Below are positions 1 through 7,375 of a stretch of 64,000 nt of DNA, piece after piece. The DNA is from Allorhodoferax sp032337135 (GTDB lineage Bacteria; Pseudomonadota; Gammaproteobacteria; Burkholderiales; Burkholderiaceae_C). Positions within the stretch are counted from its first letter, which is position 1; every line of letters begins with the position of its first letter. The stretch lies in assembly GCF_032337135.1 (NCBI RefSeq), contig NZ_JAVXZZ010000003.1, positions 372,001 to 436,000 of the forward strand. Reading direction: 5' to 3'. The notes under the pieces are model-generated. The model did no database searches, had not been told where the DNA came from, and saw only the letters and a list, made by a program, of their open reading frames with translations. Position numbers and translations under genes: made by a program.

Positions 1-219
1 GGCCCCCGCGGCGCTGGAGCCGATGGCCACGCTCATGGCGCTGAATTCGCTCTCCACGTTGATGAACTCGCAGGGCTGCAGGCTGCCGTTCTTCACCAGC
101 TCGCCCAGGCCTTCGACGATGTGGGTCTGCGGCGAGATGGGGTAGGCACAGATGACTTCGGGGCGGCACAGCGCCACCGCCTCGGCCACGGCATGGGAGC
201 CTTCGGTTTGCTTAAGCAT
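1..219 (-). CDS. porA: 2-oxoacid:ferredoxin oxidoreductase alpha subunit, N-terminal part
   Basis: The gene starts at 219 and runs off the left edge, so only the first 73 codons are present. The visible protein carries the pattern AYPISPQT near residue 27 and the segment ending NVESEFSAM, typical of the pyrimidine-binding alpha subunit of pyruvate (or other 2-oxoacid):ferredoxin oxidoreductases, which decarboxylate 2-oxoacids to acyl-CoA and reduce ferredoxin. Its start overlaps the end of the gamma-subunit gene by 8 bases, so the two are translationally coupled. The remaining subunits should lie beyond the left edge. The substrate cannot be told from this piece. Confidence 0.85.
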   Translation of the reverse strand, partial: MLKQTEGSHAVAEAVALCRPEVICAYPISPQTHIVEGLGELVKNGSLQPCEFINVESEFSAMSVAIGSSAAGA

Positions 220-805
220 GCTGCTCTCCCATTTTTAGCTCCTCCAGCTCGCGTTGGATGTAGGCAAAGGCTTCGGCGGCGGCGGCGATGTTTCCATCGG
301 CCACCTTGCCCGTGAACTTGTCGCGGATGGCATGGGACACGGCTTCCAGCGCAATCAGGCCCGACAGCGCAGCAAATCCCCCCAGCAGCACGGCATTGGG
401 CAGCGGGCGGCCCAGGTGTTTCAGGGCGATTTCAGTGGCGGGCACGGTGGTGAGACGCTCGTGGCGGTATTTCGCCTCGATGTCAGCCAGGCCCAGTTCA
501 TGGAAAGTCTTCTTGCTGTTGATGAGCACAAAGCCATCGGGTTTCAGACCCTGGAACACGTCCACCTGGTGCAGCAGCGTGGGGTCCTGCACGATGAGCA
601 CGTCGGGTGCCACGATGGGTTCGCGCAGGCGGATGGGCCGGTCATCGATGCGGCAGTAGGCGATGACCGGTGCGCCGGTACGCTCGGAGCCAAAGCTGGG
701 AAACGCCTGGGCGTGGCGGCCCTGCTCAAAGGCCGCGATGGACAGCATCTCGGCGGCGGTTACCACCCCTTGGCCACCGCGCCCATGGATTCGAATTTGC
801 AGCAT
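212..805 (-). CDS. porG: 2-oxoacid:ferredoxin oxidoreductase gamma subunit
   Basis: A 197-residue protein beginning with the family hallmark GRGGQG at residues 8-13, followed by the SFGSERTGAPV segment of the gamma domain. Together with the alpha, beta and delta subunits it forms the CoA-dependent 2-oxoacid:ferredoxin oxidoreductase, a cytoplasmic iron-sulfur and thiamine-diphosphate enzyme. The start at 805 is fixed by a strong ribosome-binding site (GGAGGG, 3 bases from the ATG). It overlaps the alpha gene downstream. Two tiny genes lie just upstream on the same strand. Specificity (pyruvate, 2-oxoglutarate or another acid) is not resolved. Confidence 0.9.
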   Translation of the reverse strand: MLQIRIHGRGGQGVVTAAEMLSIAAFEQGRHAQAFPSFGSERTGAPVIAYCRIDDRPIRLREPIVAPDVLIVQDPTLLHQVDVFQGLKPDGFVLINSKKTFHELGLADIEAKYRHERLTTVPATEIALKHLGRPLPNAVLLGGFAALSGLIALEAVSHAIRDKFTGKVADGNIAAAAEAFAYIQRELEELKMGEQHA

Positions 806-863
806 AAACCCTCCGTGAAGGGTTCATTCTGGAAACTCTGTGGCAGTGGGATCTTGCGTCAGA

Positions 864-1007
864 TCAAGTTTCTGCGGGATAGGCGATGGGGAACAGCGCG
901 TCGTCCTCCCAGCCGGGGGCGGGGGCAGTGTCCAGCCCCAGGCAGATCCAGCCGTCGTCAAACAGCTGGTCGAGCAGATGCTGCAGTCTGAACCATTTCC
1001 ACAGCAT
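864..1007 (-). CDS. small protein, 47 residues, function unknown
   Basis: An open frame of 47 codons starting 3 bases after the stop of the small gene upstream (stop 1011-1013, ATG 1005-1007), so probably translated by coupling. The predicted protein starts MLWKWFRLQHLLDQLFDDGW and is rich in Trp, Asp and Pro; it has no signal peptide or obvious membrane segment. It ends 58 bases before the porG start. I do not recognise the family. The tight spacing, codon use like that of its neighbours and the ribosome-binding site of its partner are the only support. Confidence 0.45.
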   Translation of the reverse strand: MLWKWFRLQHLLDQLFDDGWICLGLDTAPAPGWEDDALFPIAYPAET

Positions 1008-1010
1008 GGC

Positions 1011-1139
1011 TTACCCCCGCGGCAGGCTGCGCTGGCGGGTCCAGCGGGCGCGTTGCAGGGCCCACAACTCCAGACTGCCCATGACCATGGCCAGGGTCAG
1101 TGTGGCGAGGCGGGTCGCGGTGTAGCTCCACCAGTTCAT
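1011..1139 (-). CDS. small membrane protein, 42 residues, function unknown
   Basis: The start at 1139 follows a good ribosome-binding site (AAAGGA, 6 bases away); a second in-frame ATG at 1154 would add five residues. The protein has an aromatic N terminus (MNWWSYTATR), one likely transmembrane helix over about residues 10-29 and an Arg-rich tail, so it is probably a single-pass inner-membrane peptide with the tail in the cytoplasm. It is followed 3 bases later by another small gene and then by porG. Family not recognised. A weak Pho-box-like repeat lies upstream at 1195-1212. Confidence 0.5.
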   Translation of the reverse strand: MNWWSYTATRLATLTLAMVMGSLELWALQRARWTRQRSLPRG

Positions 1140-1194
1140 GTACGGTCCTTTCATGCAGACGCTGCGGTCTGTGGGGCCAGCGTAGTCGTCTTGT

Positions 1195-1212
1195 GTGACA
1201 ACGCCGTGTCAA
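1195..1212 (-). promoter_or_regulatory. weak Pho-box-like repeat before the small genes
   Basis: On the minus strand the two 7-mers TTGACAC and TTGTCAC are separated by 4 bases, and a -10-like TACGCT follows after exactly 10 bases (1179-1184). The geometry matches the better sites in this window, but the first half-site is poor. The core is also a short palindrome (TGACA/TGTCA), so a different regulator is possible. Confidence 0.25.
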
Positions 1213-1300
1213 TGCGGCCAGTGCACCACATGCGCAGAAAAGGGCTCGCAAGGGCCGTGTGGGCTGTCTACAGTCGGGTCGCCAAAGGAGTGGGGGACGT

Positions 1301-2302
1301 ATGGAACTGGCAGAGATGCAGGCGCTGGAGCGCGTGTTGGAGTTGGGGCAGCAGCATCTGCAGGTGCAATGCCTGCGTCGCGTGGACGACGGTACGGGGC
1401 AAACCTATCCCCTGTATGGCATAGCACTCGGCAGCACCGACCCCGAAGCGCCCGCCGCGGGCTACTTCGGCGGTGTGCATGGACTGGAGCGCATCGGTGC
1501 CGAAGTCGTGATTTCGTTCCTGCACACCATCGTGATGCGCTTGCAGTGGGACTCGTCCTTGCATCGCCAACTGGAGCACGTGCGCCTGCTGTTCATGCCC
1601 ATCGTCAACCCGGGTGGTATGGCATTGGGCACACGCGCCAATCCCCGCGGCGTCGACCTCATGCGCAACGCGCCGGTGCAAGCCGTGGCAGATGTGCCGT
1701 GGCTGCTGGGCGGTCAACTTCGCAGCCCTTACCTGCCCTGGTACCGAGGGGAGCCAGGGGCACCGATGGAGGCGGAAAACCAGGTTTTGTGCGAGTGGGT
1801 GGCGCGGGAAATGCTGTCGCGCCCGTTCAGCGTGGCCCTGGATTGCCACTCGGGCTTCGGCATGCGCGACCGCATCTGGTTTCCCTTTGCCCACACCCGG
1901 CAACCCATGGCGCACCTCGCGGAAATGGTGGCACTGCGCAACGTGTTTTTCCAGACCTACAGCCACCACCAATACATCTTCGAACCCCAAAGCCTGCAGT
2001 ACCTCACCCATGGCGATGTATGGGACTACCTGTACCTGCAGGCATTGGAGCGGGCGGTGGTGTTCCTTCCCCTGACCCTTGAGATGGGGTCCTGGCTCTG
2101 GATTAAGAAGAACCCGCGCCAGCTGTTTTCGCGCCACGGCATCTTCAACCCGCTGATCGCCCACCGGCAGCAGCGCGTGTTGCGGCGCCACCAGTCACTG
2201 CTGGATTTCGTGGGCCGCGCGGCAGCCGGGCAGGCCTTGTGGAGACCTTCGCCACAGGCGCGTGCCGCCCTGCATGACGAGGCGCTGGCACAGTGGTACT
2301 GA
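1301..2302 (+). CDS. M14-family zinc carboxypeptidase-like protein
   Basis: A 333-residue protein with the M14 peptidase signature: His60-x-x-Glu63 (in GVHGLE) and His183 (in DCHSG) as zinc ligands, the substrate-binding NPRGVDLMRN segment at about 114-123, and a probable catalytic glutamate at 261 (LTLEMGSW). No signal peptide is seen, so it is probably cytoplasmic and acts on peptides or on an amidated small molecule. The start at 1301 is preferred over an in-frame start at 1259 because AAAGGAG lies 10 bases before it. It stands alone, read away from the por genes. Substrate unknown. Confidence 0.8.
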   Translation: MELAEMQALERVLELGQQHLQVQCLRRVDDGTGQTYPLYGIALGSTDPEAPAAGYFGGVHGLERIGAEVVISFLHTIVMRLQWDSSLHRQLEHVRLLFMPIVNPGGMALGTRANPRGVDLMRNAPVQAVADVPWLLGGQLRSPYLPWYRGEPGAPMEAENQVLCEWVAREMLSRPFSVALDCHSGFGMRDRIWFPFAHTRQPMAHLAEMVALRNVFFQTYSHHQYIFEPQSLQYLTHGDVWDYLYLQALERAVVFLPLTLEMGSWLWIKKNPRQLFSRHGIFNPLIAHRQQRVLRRHQSLLDFVGRAAAGQALWRPSPQARAALHDEALAQWY

Positions 2303-2322
2303 ACCCCTGAGGGTGTGGGGGC

Positions 2323-2340
2323 GTGTCACAAAAACTTCAT
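2323..2340 (+). promoter_or_regulatory. Pho-box-like site before olsB
   Basis: Direct repeat GTGTCAC-AAAA-ACTTCAT (7-4-7) resembling the PhoB consensus CTGTCAT-AWAW-CTGTCAY. A possible -10 (TCATTT) begins 10 bases later at 2351, and olsB starts at 2413. The second half-site is degenerate. The same half-site pair occurs in the opposite order before the c-di-GMP gene at 7321-7338. Confidence 0.5.
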
Positions 2341-2412
2341 GGTTGCGACTTCATTTCGTCATCGCGGCTTCGGACACTGGATGCATTCCAACGAACCATG
2401 CAGGAGTACAGA

Positions 2413-3213
2413 ATGCAAGCCGTCGCACCGATCGTCATCGCGGCCCCCCAGCAGCCAGCCTCATCCCCCATTGGATCTGCCGCGAGCGCAGGAATTTCGG
2501 TGTCCTGGGCCAAGCACCTCGACGAGGTACGGGAGGCCCAGAGGCTGCGCTACGACATCTTTGCAGGCGAAATGGGCGCGCGCCTGCACACCACCATTCC
2601 CGGCCATGACGTGGACCTGTTCGACCCGTACTGCGAGCACTTGCTGGTACGGGAGCAAGCCACCGGACAGGTGGTCGGTACCTACCGCGTACTGACCCCC
2701 GCGCAGGCCAAGCGGGTGGGCAGCACGTACAGCGATACGGAGTTCGATCTGACCCGCCTGCGCTCCCTGCGTGAACGCATGGTGGAGCTGGGCCGCAGCT
2801 GCGTTCACCCCGACCACCGCCATGGCGGGGTCATCATGGCCCTGTGGGGCGCTTTGGGCGAGTTCATGGTGCGCAATGACCTGGACACCATGATCGGCTG
2901 CGCCAGCATCCCCATGCTGCACAACGGTGTCGTCAGTGGCGACATGGCGGCCAGCATCTGGGCCAAGGTTCAGAAGACGCATCTCGCGCCCATCGAATAC
3001 CACGTCCGTCCGCGCCTGCCGCTGCCGGTGGAGCGCTTGCGCGGCGACCTCGATGTGGAGCCTCCGGCACTGATCAAGGGCTACCTGCGACTGGGCGCCA
3101 AGGTGCTGGGCGCCCCTGCCTGGGACCCGGATTTCAACGCCGCAGACCTGCCTATCCTGATGCGCATGGCCGATCTGCACCCGCGCTACCGCAAACATTT
3201 CCTGGGGGCATGA
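2413..3213 (+). CDS. olsB: L-ornithine N-acyltransferase (ornithine-lipid synthesis), OlsB type
   Basis: A 266-residue GNAT-fold protein of the OlsB/PEP-CTERM-acyltransferase type (segments EVREAQRLRYDIFAGEMGA and MVELGRSCVHPDHRHGG, the second being the acyl-donor loop). OlsB transfers a 3-hydroxyacyl chain from ACP to ornithine, the first step to ornithine lipids, which are phosphorus-free membrane lipids. The start at 2413 follows AGGAG by 6 bases; the frame is open further upstream to 2323 but that region holds a Pho-box-like promoter. Its stop overlaps the start of a PlcP-like phospholipase gene (ATGA), so the two form an operon. No olsA (second acylation) is in the window. Confidence 0.8.
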   Translation: MQAVAPIVIAAPQQPASSPIGSAASAGISVSWAKHLDEVREAQRLRYDIFAGEMGARLHTTIPGHDVDLFDPYCEHLLVREQATGQVVGTYRVLTPAQAKRVGSTYSDTEFDLTRLRSLRERMVELGRSCVHPDHRHGGVIMALWGALGEFMVRNDLDTMIGCASIPMLHNGVVSGDMAASIWAKVQKTHLAPIEYHVRPRLPLPVERLRGDLDVEPPALIKGYLRLGAKVLGAPAWDPDFNAADLPILMRMADLHPRYRKHFLGA

Positions 3214-4097
3214 TGCGGGCGCCGCTGCACGAGTGGGGTAGCGGTTTCGCGCAGGCACTGCTGGACACCCGGTCCGTGCGGGATAGGCAGAGCCCGGCAG
3301 ACACATCGCGGCGCGTGCGTGCGGTGTTCGTGTCCGATATCCATCTCGGGACGGCCGGGTGCCAGGCGCAGGCACTGCTGGACTTTCTCAAGCATTACCC
3401 CAGCGACTACCTGTACCTGGTGGGCGACATCGTCGATGGATGGCAACTGCGGCGGCGTTGGTACTGGCCCCAGGCCCACAACGACGTGGTGCAGAAGCTT
3501 CTGCGCCGTGCGCGCAAGGGCTGCGAGGTCGTCTTCATTCCGGGCAACCACGATGAGTTTGCGCGGGCGTTCGCGGGGCACCAGTTTGGCGGCATCTCGG
3601 TGGCGCTCGACGCCGTGCACACCACGGCCGATGGCAGGCGCCTGTGGGTCACGCATGGAGACCATTTCGATGGCGTCGTGCAGTGTGCAAAGTGGTTGGC
3701 CTACCTGGGGGACTACTTCTACGAATTGAGTCTGCGCATCAACCGCCACCTCAATGTCTGGCGCCGCCGGCTGGGCCTACCGTACTGGTCGCTGTCGGCC
3801 TATCTCAAGCACCGCGTGAAGACGGCGCTGAACTACGTCATGGACTTCGAGGCGGCGGTGGCCGACGAGGCGCGCAGACGCGGCTTGCAAGGGGTGGTGT
3901 GCGGACATATTCACCGTGCCCAGATGCGCGACATCGGCGGTGTGCTGTACTGCAATGACGGAGACTGGGTCGAAAGCCTGACGGCCCTGGTGGAACACCC
4001 GGATGGACGACTGGAGCTGGTGGACTGGAGTGGCGAGGCGAAATCCGCGGGTTCGCACACCGAAACCAGGCTGAACCAGCGGACCGAAGTGCGCTGA
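3210..4097 (+). CDS. plcP: calcineurin-like metallophosphoesterase, probable PlcP phospholipase C
   Basis: A 295-residue metallophosphoesterase with all metal-binding motifs: D43-x-H45 (VSDIHLG), GD73 (VGDIVDGW), GNHD (112-115), H149 (VTHGDHFDG) and GHIH (232-235). Such proteins are usually labelled UDP-2,3-diacylglucosamine diphosphatase (LpxH-like), but segments such as YWPQAHNDVVQKLLR, WLAYLGDYFYELS and NDGDWVES resemble the PlcP phospholipase C described in Sinorhizobium, which strips phosphate head groups from phospholipids during phosphate starvation. The gene overlaps olsB by 4 bases and lies behind a Pho-box-like site, which supports the PlcP reading: phosphate is salvaged while ornithine lipid replaces phospholipid. 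The function is inferred. Confidence 0.7.
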   Translation: MMRAPLHEWGSGFAQALLDTRSVRDRQSPADTSRRVRAVFVSDIHLGTAGCQAQALLDFLKHYPSDYLYLVGDIVDGWQLRRRWYWPQAHNDVVQKLLRRARKGCEVVFIPGNHDEFARAFAGHQFGGISVALDAVHTTADGRRLWVTHGDHFDGVVQCAKWLAYLGDYFYELSLRINRHLNVWRRRLGLPYWSLSAYLKHRVKTALNYVMDFEAAVADEARRRGLQGVVCGHIHRAQMRDIGGVLYCNDGDWVESLTALVEHPDGRLELVDWSGEAKSAGSHTETRLNQRTEVR

Positions 4098-4113
4098 GGC
4101 GCATTTGACAAGC

Positions 4114-4142
4114 CGGTCACAAAACTGTCATCGTACTGTCGA
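4114..4142 (+). promoter_or_regulatory. tandem Pho box before ppk
   Basis: Three half-sites at 11-base spacing: CGGTCAC (4114-4120), CTGTCAT (4125-4131) and CTGTCGA (4136-4142), each separated by 4 bases. The middle one matches the PhoB consensus perfectly. A good -10 (AATAAT, 4142-4147) begins 10 bases after the first pair. If that is the promoter, transcription starts near 4154, downstream of the first in-frame ATG of ppk. Confidence 0.75.
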
Positions 4143-4175
4143 ATAATGGATCTTTCTGATTTGCCCCGGAACGAC

Positions 4176-6263
4176 ATGCTGTCTGTGTTTCGCCAAAAGA
4201 AGGTGCCCGCGCCCACGTCCGCTTCCCTGGAACTGCTGGACCGCGACCATAGTCTTGTTGCCTTCAATCGGCGGGTATTGCACTGGGCCCAGTCCGGCGA
4301 TGTGCCACTGCTGGAGCGCCTGCGTTTCCTGTGCATCGTTTCATCCAACCTTGACGAATTCTTCGAGGTGCGTGCCGAGCCGCACCTGGCCGCATTCCAG
4401 AGTGGGCGCACCGAGGCGGTGTACTCGCCACAGAGCTACCGAGCGCTCATGCAGTCGCTGCATGCCCTGGTCGAGGACCAGTACACCCTGTACAACCAGA
4501 CCTTGATGCCTGCGCTGGAGCGTGCCGGGTTGCGGTTGGTGTCCCACGGTGAGCGCAACGCCGAGCAGCGCAAGTGGGTGCACCAGTATTTCGAGCGCGA
4601 AGTCAAGCCGCTGCTCGTTCCGGTATTGCTCGACCCGGCCCATCCGTTTCCGCAGGTAGCCAACAAGTCGCTCAATTTCATCGTGCGCCTGGGCGGCAAG
4701 GATGCGTTCGGTCGTGACAACGAGATTTCCATCGTCAAGATCCCGCGCGTGCTGCCGCGACTGATCCGCTTGCCGGACAAGCTGTGCCCCAAGGGCAGTT
4801 GCTATGTATCGCTGTCCAGTGTCATGCGTGCCCACCTGAATGAACTGTTCCCGGGACGGTCGGTCACCCAGTTCTCGCAGTTCCGCGTGACGCGCCATTC
4901 GGACCTCGCGGTCGATGAAGAGGACGTGAAGAACCTGCGCATGGCCTTGCGGCAGGGTTTGGTGCAACGCCACTATGGTGAGGCGGTGCGCCTGGAGGTG
5001 TCCTCGGGCTGCTCGGAATACCTGTCACGCTTTCTGTTGCAGCAGTTCGCGTTGCCGGACGAGTCACTGTTTCGCGTGCCTGGACCGGTGAACCTGGTGC
5101 GTTTGACGCAACTGATCGACCTCGCCCAGCGGCCTGACCTGTGCTTTACGGCCTATACACCGAGCGTACCCCCGCAGATGCGCTCCAGCGAGCCGCTGTT
5201 CGAGCAACTCAAGCTAGGTGACATGGTGCTGCACCAGCCTTTCGAGAGCTTCGATGGGGTGCTGGAGTTCCTGCGCCAGGCGGTCCGGGATCCGCAGGTA
5301 CTCTCCATCCGCCAGACCATCTACCGCACCGGGGCCGACTCCGAGATGCTCGACCTGCTGCGCGAAGCAGTGCGTCGGGGCAAGGAAGTCATGGTGGTGG
5401 TGGAGTTGAAAGCGCGCTTCGATGAGGAAGCCAACATCAACTGGGCCGAATCCCTGGAATCCATGGGAGCGCAAGTGGTGTATGGCGTGGTCGGACTCAA
5501 GACCCATGCCAAGCTCTTGCTGGTGACACGACGTGAGGGGCGCCAGCTGCGCCGCTATGCGCATCTCTCCACTGGCAACTACAACCCCCGTACGGCGCGT
5601 CTCTACACCGACCTGAGCTTTTTCAGTGCCGATCCCGACCTGACTGCGGACATCGAGCAGGTATTTGTCCATTTGACGGGTCAAAGCCGCTTGCTGCCCA
5701 TGAAGTCGCTGCTGGTGGCACCGTTCCACATGCAGCAGGCGTTCATCGACCGCATCGATGCACTGGGCAAGGCAGCAGCCCGTGGCGAAAGCACGCGCAT
5801 CGTGGCCAAGATGAATTCGCTGACCGACGAAGCCATCATCCGTAGCCTGATAGCGGCGGGGCAGAAGGGTGTCCAGATCGATCTGATCGTTCGCGGTGCC
5901 TGTCAATTGCCGGCCGGTGTGAAGGGGCAGACCGACAACATCCGGGTGCGCTCCATCATCGGCCGGTTCCTGGAACACTCGCGCGTGTACTACTTCCGGC
6001 GTGGCACCAAGGATGAGTTGTTCCTCTCCAGTGCGGACTGGATGAACCGCAACATGGTGCGCCGTGTGGAGGTGGCTTGGCCCGTGCGCAACCCAGAACT
6101 GCGCCAGCGCATCATCGAAGAGTGCCTGGTCGCCTACCTGCACGACGGTGTCGACGCCTGGCAACTGCAGCCCGATGGGAGCTACCAGTTGCAAAAGGGG
6201 CTTCCCGAAACCTTGCCGCACAGCGTCCAGGCAGCCTTGGCTGATCGCTACGGCATTCGATGA
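4176..6263 (+). CDS. ppk1: polyphosphate kinase 1
   Basis: Synthesises inorganic polyphosphate from ATP (reversible). With this start it has 695 residues (E. coli Ppk has 688). The catalytic-histidine segment GLKTHAKLLLV, the following YAHLSTGNYNPRTARLYTD and the N-terminal SNLDEFFEVR region are all present, so the enzyme looks intact. The frame opens at an ATG at 4146, but the -10 of the Pho-type promoter would cover that codon, so the ATG at 4176 (GGA 5 bases upstream) is preferred; this is an inference. It is followed 18 bases later by sixA and belongs to the phosphate island with ppx and pst-pho. Confidence 0.93.
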   Translation: MLSVFRQKKVPAPTSASLELLDRDHSLVAFNRRVLHWAQSGDVPLLERLRFLCIVSSNLDEFFEVRAEPHLAAFQSGRTEAVYSPQSYRALMQSLHALVEDQYTLYNQTLMPALERAGLRLVSHGERNAEQRKWVHQYFEREVKPLLVPVLLDPAHPFPQVANKSLNFIVRLGGKDAFGRDNEISIVKIPRVLPRLIRLPDKLCPKGSCYVSLSSVMRAHLNELFPGRSVTQFSQFRVTRHSDLAVDEEDVKNLRMALRQGLVQRHYGEAVRLEVSSGCSEYLSRFLLQQFALPDESLFRVPGPVNLVRLTQLIDLAQRPDLCFTAYTPSVPPQMRSSEPLFEQLKLGDMVLHQPFESFDGVLEFLRQAVRDPQVLSIRQTIYRTGADSEMLDLLREAVRRGKEVMVVVELKARFDEEANINWAESLESMGAQVVYGVVGLKTHAKLLLVTRREGRQLRRYAHLSTGNYNPRTARLYTDLSFFSADPDLTADIEQVFVHLTGQSRLLPMKSLLVAPFHMQQAFIDRIDALGKAAARGESTRIVAKMNSLTDEAIIRSLIAAGQKGVQIDLIVRGACQLPAGVKGQTDNIRVRSIIGRFLEHSRVYYFRRGTKDELFLSSADWMNRNMVRRVEVAWPVRNPELRQRIIEECLVAYLHDGVDAWQLQPDGSYQLQKGLPETLPHSVQAALADRYGIR

Positions 6264-6281
6264 GCGCTTGATGGAGCAGCA

Positions 6282-6743
6282 ATGGACCTGATCTTGTGGC
6301 GCCACGCCGAGGCCGTGGACCTGGAACTGGTGGGTGACGACATGGAACGATACCTTACCCACAAAGGCGAAAAGCAGGCTACGCGCATGGCCGCCTGGTT
6401 AGATCGGCAGTTGCCTGAGGGAACCCGTATTTGGTCCAGTCCGGCAGTGCGTGCCCAGCAAACGGCCAAGGCGCTGGGGCGCAAATTCAAGACCAGCAGT
6501 GCGCTTGCGCCACTGGCCACTGCGAAAGACCTGCTGGACCTGGTGGGCTGGCCGACAGCCAAGGGGTGTGTTTTGATTGTTGGGCACCAGCCAACGTTGG
6601 GACATGTCGTTGCCGGCCTTCTTGGAATAGGTAGCGGAGAGTGTGCCTTGCGTAAGGGCGCCGCTTGGTGGTTGCGGTTCCGGGAGCGTGAAGAAGGCGG
6701 GCAAGCAGTGCTGCTTAGCGTACAAACGCCCGACCTTCTTTGA
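6282..6743 (+). CDS. sixA: phosphohistidine phosphatase SixA
   Basis: A 153-residue histidine-phosphatase-superfamily protein with the RH motif at residues 7-8 (LWRHAEA), a second catalytic His in VGHQPTLG, and the short length typical of SixA. SixA proteins remove phosphate from phosphohistidine in phosphotransfer domains. It is read just after ppk1 (18-base gap, GGAG 5 bases before the start), so it is probably co-transcribed and induced with it. Its substrate here is unknown; Ppk itself is a phosphohistidine enzyme, but any link to that is speculation. Confidence 0.85.
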   Translation: MDLILWRHAEAVDLELVGDDMERYLTHKGEKQATRMAAWLDRQLPEGTRIWSSPAVRAQQTAKALGRKFKTSSALAPLATAKDLLDLVGWPTAKGCVLIVGHQPTLGHVVAGLLGIGSGECALRKGAAWWLRFREREEGGQAVLLSVQTPDLL

Positions 6744-6781
6744 TCGATCTACGCTGAGTGCAACGTAGCTGGACAGTAACG

Positions 6782-7219
6782 TTACTTCCCCTTGGTTTTT
6801 GCAGGGCGCCCGGTTTTGATGCTGGGCACAGCTTGAAGTGCCTTTAACAGCGCCTGATCGGTCAAAGCAGCAACCGCCTTGATACCAGCGCGGATGATTT
6901 CAGTCTTCTTGGCTGAGTGCCCCAGTTTTCCCGCACGCAACTTCAGTACTGCAATCACTTCGTACTCGTCCTTGGGTAGCGACAGGCTGTCGCGGACCAA
7001 TTTGACCTTCTTTACCTTTTCAGGTTTTGGAACGGGCACTTTCGCAACGGGCTTTGCAACTGTCTTAGTGGCAATTTTTGTCGCCGGCTTGGTTGAGACC
7101 TTGGCGACGCTTGCCTTCTTCGCCGCTTGTTTGGAAGGCACTGATTTGGTGGCCGCATGCGTCGTATTGCCAGTGGTGCTTTCGGTGGTAGCGGATGTTG
7201 CGTGATCGGGTGTTGACAT
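6782..7219 (-). CDS. histone-H1-like protein with a ribbon-helix-helix-like C-terminal part
   Basis: A 145-residue basic protein in two parts. Residues 1-70 are Ser/Thr/Ala/Lys/Pro-rich with repeated K-x-A-x-K and P-K patterns, like bacterial H1-type tails. Residues 72-135 carry VRDSLSLPKDEYEVIAVLK followed by a helical stretch with KKTEIIRAGIKAV, resembling the strand-helix-helix of RHH DNA-binding proteins. It is probably nucleoid-associated. AGGA lies 3 bases before the start. It converges on sixA. The name is by composition only; the target DNA and role are unknown. Confidence 0.6.
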   Translation of the reverse strand: MSTPDHATSATTESTTGNTTHAATKSVPSKQAAKKASVAKVSTKPATKIATKTVAKPVAKVPVPKPEKVKKVKLVRDSLSLPKDEYEVIAVLKLRAGKLGHSAKKTEIIRAGIKAVAALTDQALLKALQAVPSIKTGRPAKTKGK

Positions 7220-7320
7220 AGATCCTCATGAAACAATGTATACGGTTTATATAGTTTATTCCCGTGCGACTGCCTCTGCAAACCAGTTTCTATCTTTACC
7301 TAGGTTTCGCACTCCACACC

Positions 7321-7338
7321 ACTTCACGGAAGTGTCAC
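7321..7338 (+). promoter_or_regulatory. Pho-box-like site before the c-di-GMP gene
   Basis: Direct repeat ACTTCAC-GGAA-GTGTCAC (7-4-7), with a -10-like TAAAGT beginning exactly 10 bases later (7349-7354). The predicted transcript would start near 7361, about 15 bases before the ATG and just before the ribosome-binding site. The GTGTCAC half-site also pairs weakly with GCTGGCT at 7343-7349. Confidence 0.45.
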
Positions 7339-7375
7339 AAACGCTGGCTAAAGTCGTCCCTCTGGGAGGTGCCCT

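Noticed and set aside
7332..7349. Second Pho-box reading GTGTCAC-AAAC-GCTGGCT before the EAL-GGDEF gene
   Set aside because: The second half-site is too far from consensus; the upstream pair at 7321-7338 has a better -10 spacing.
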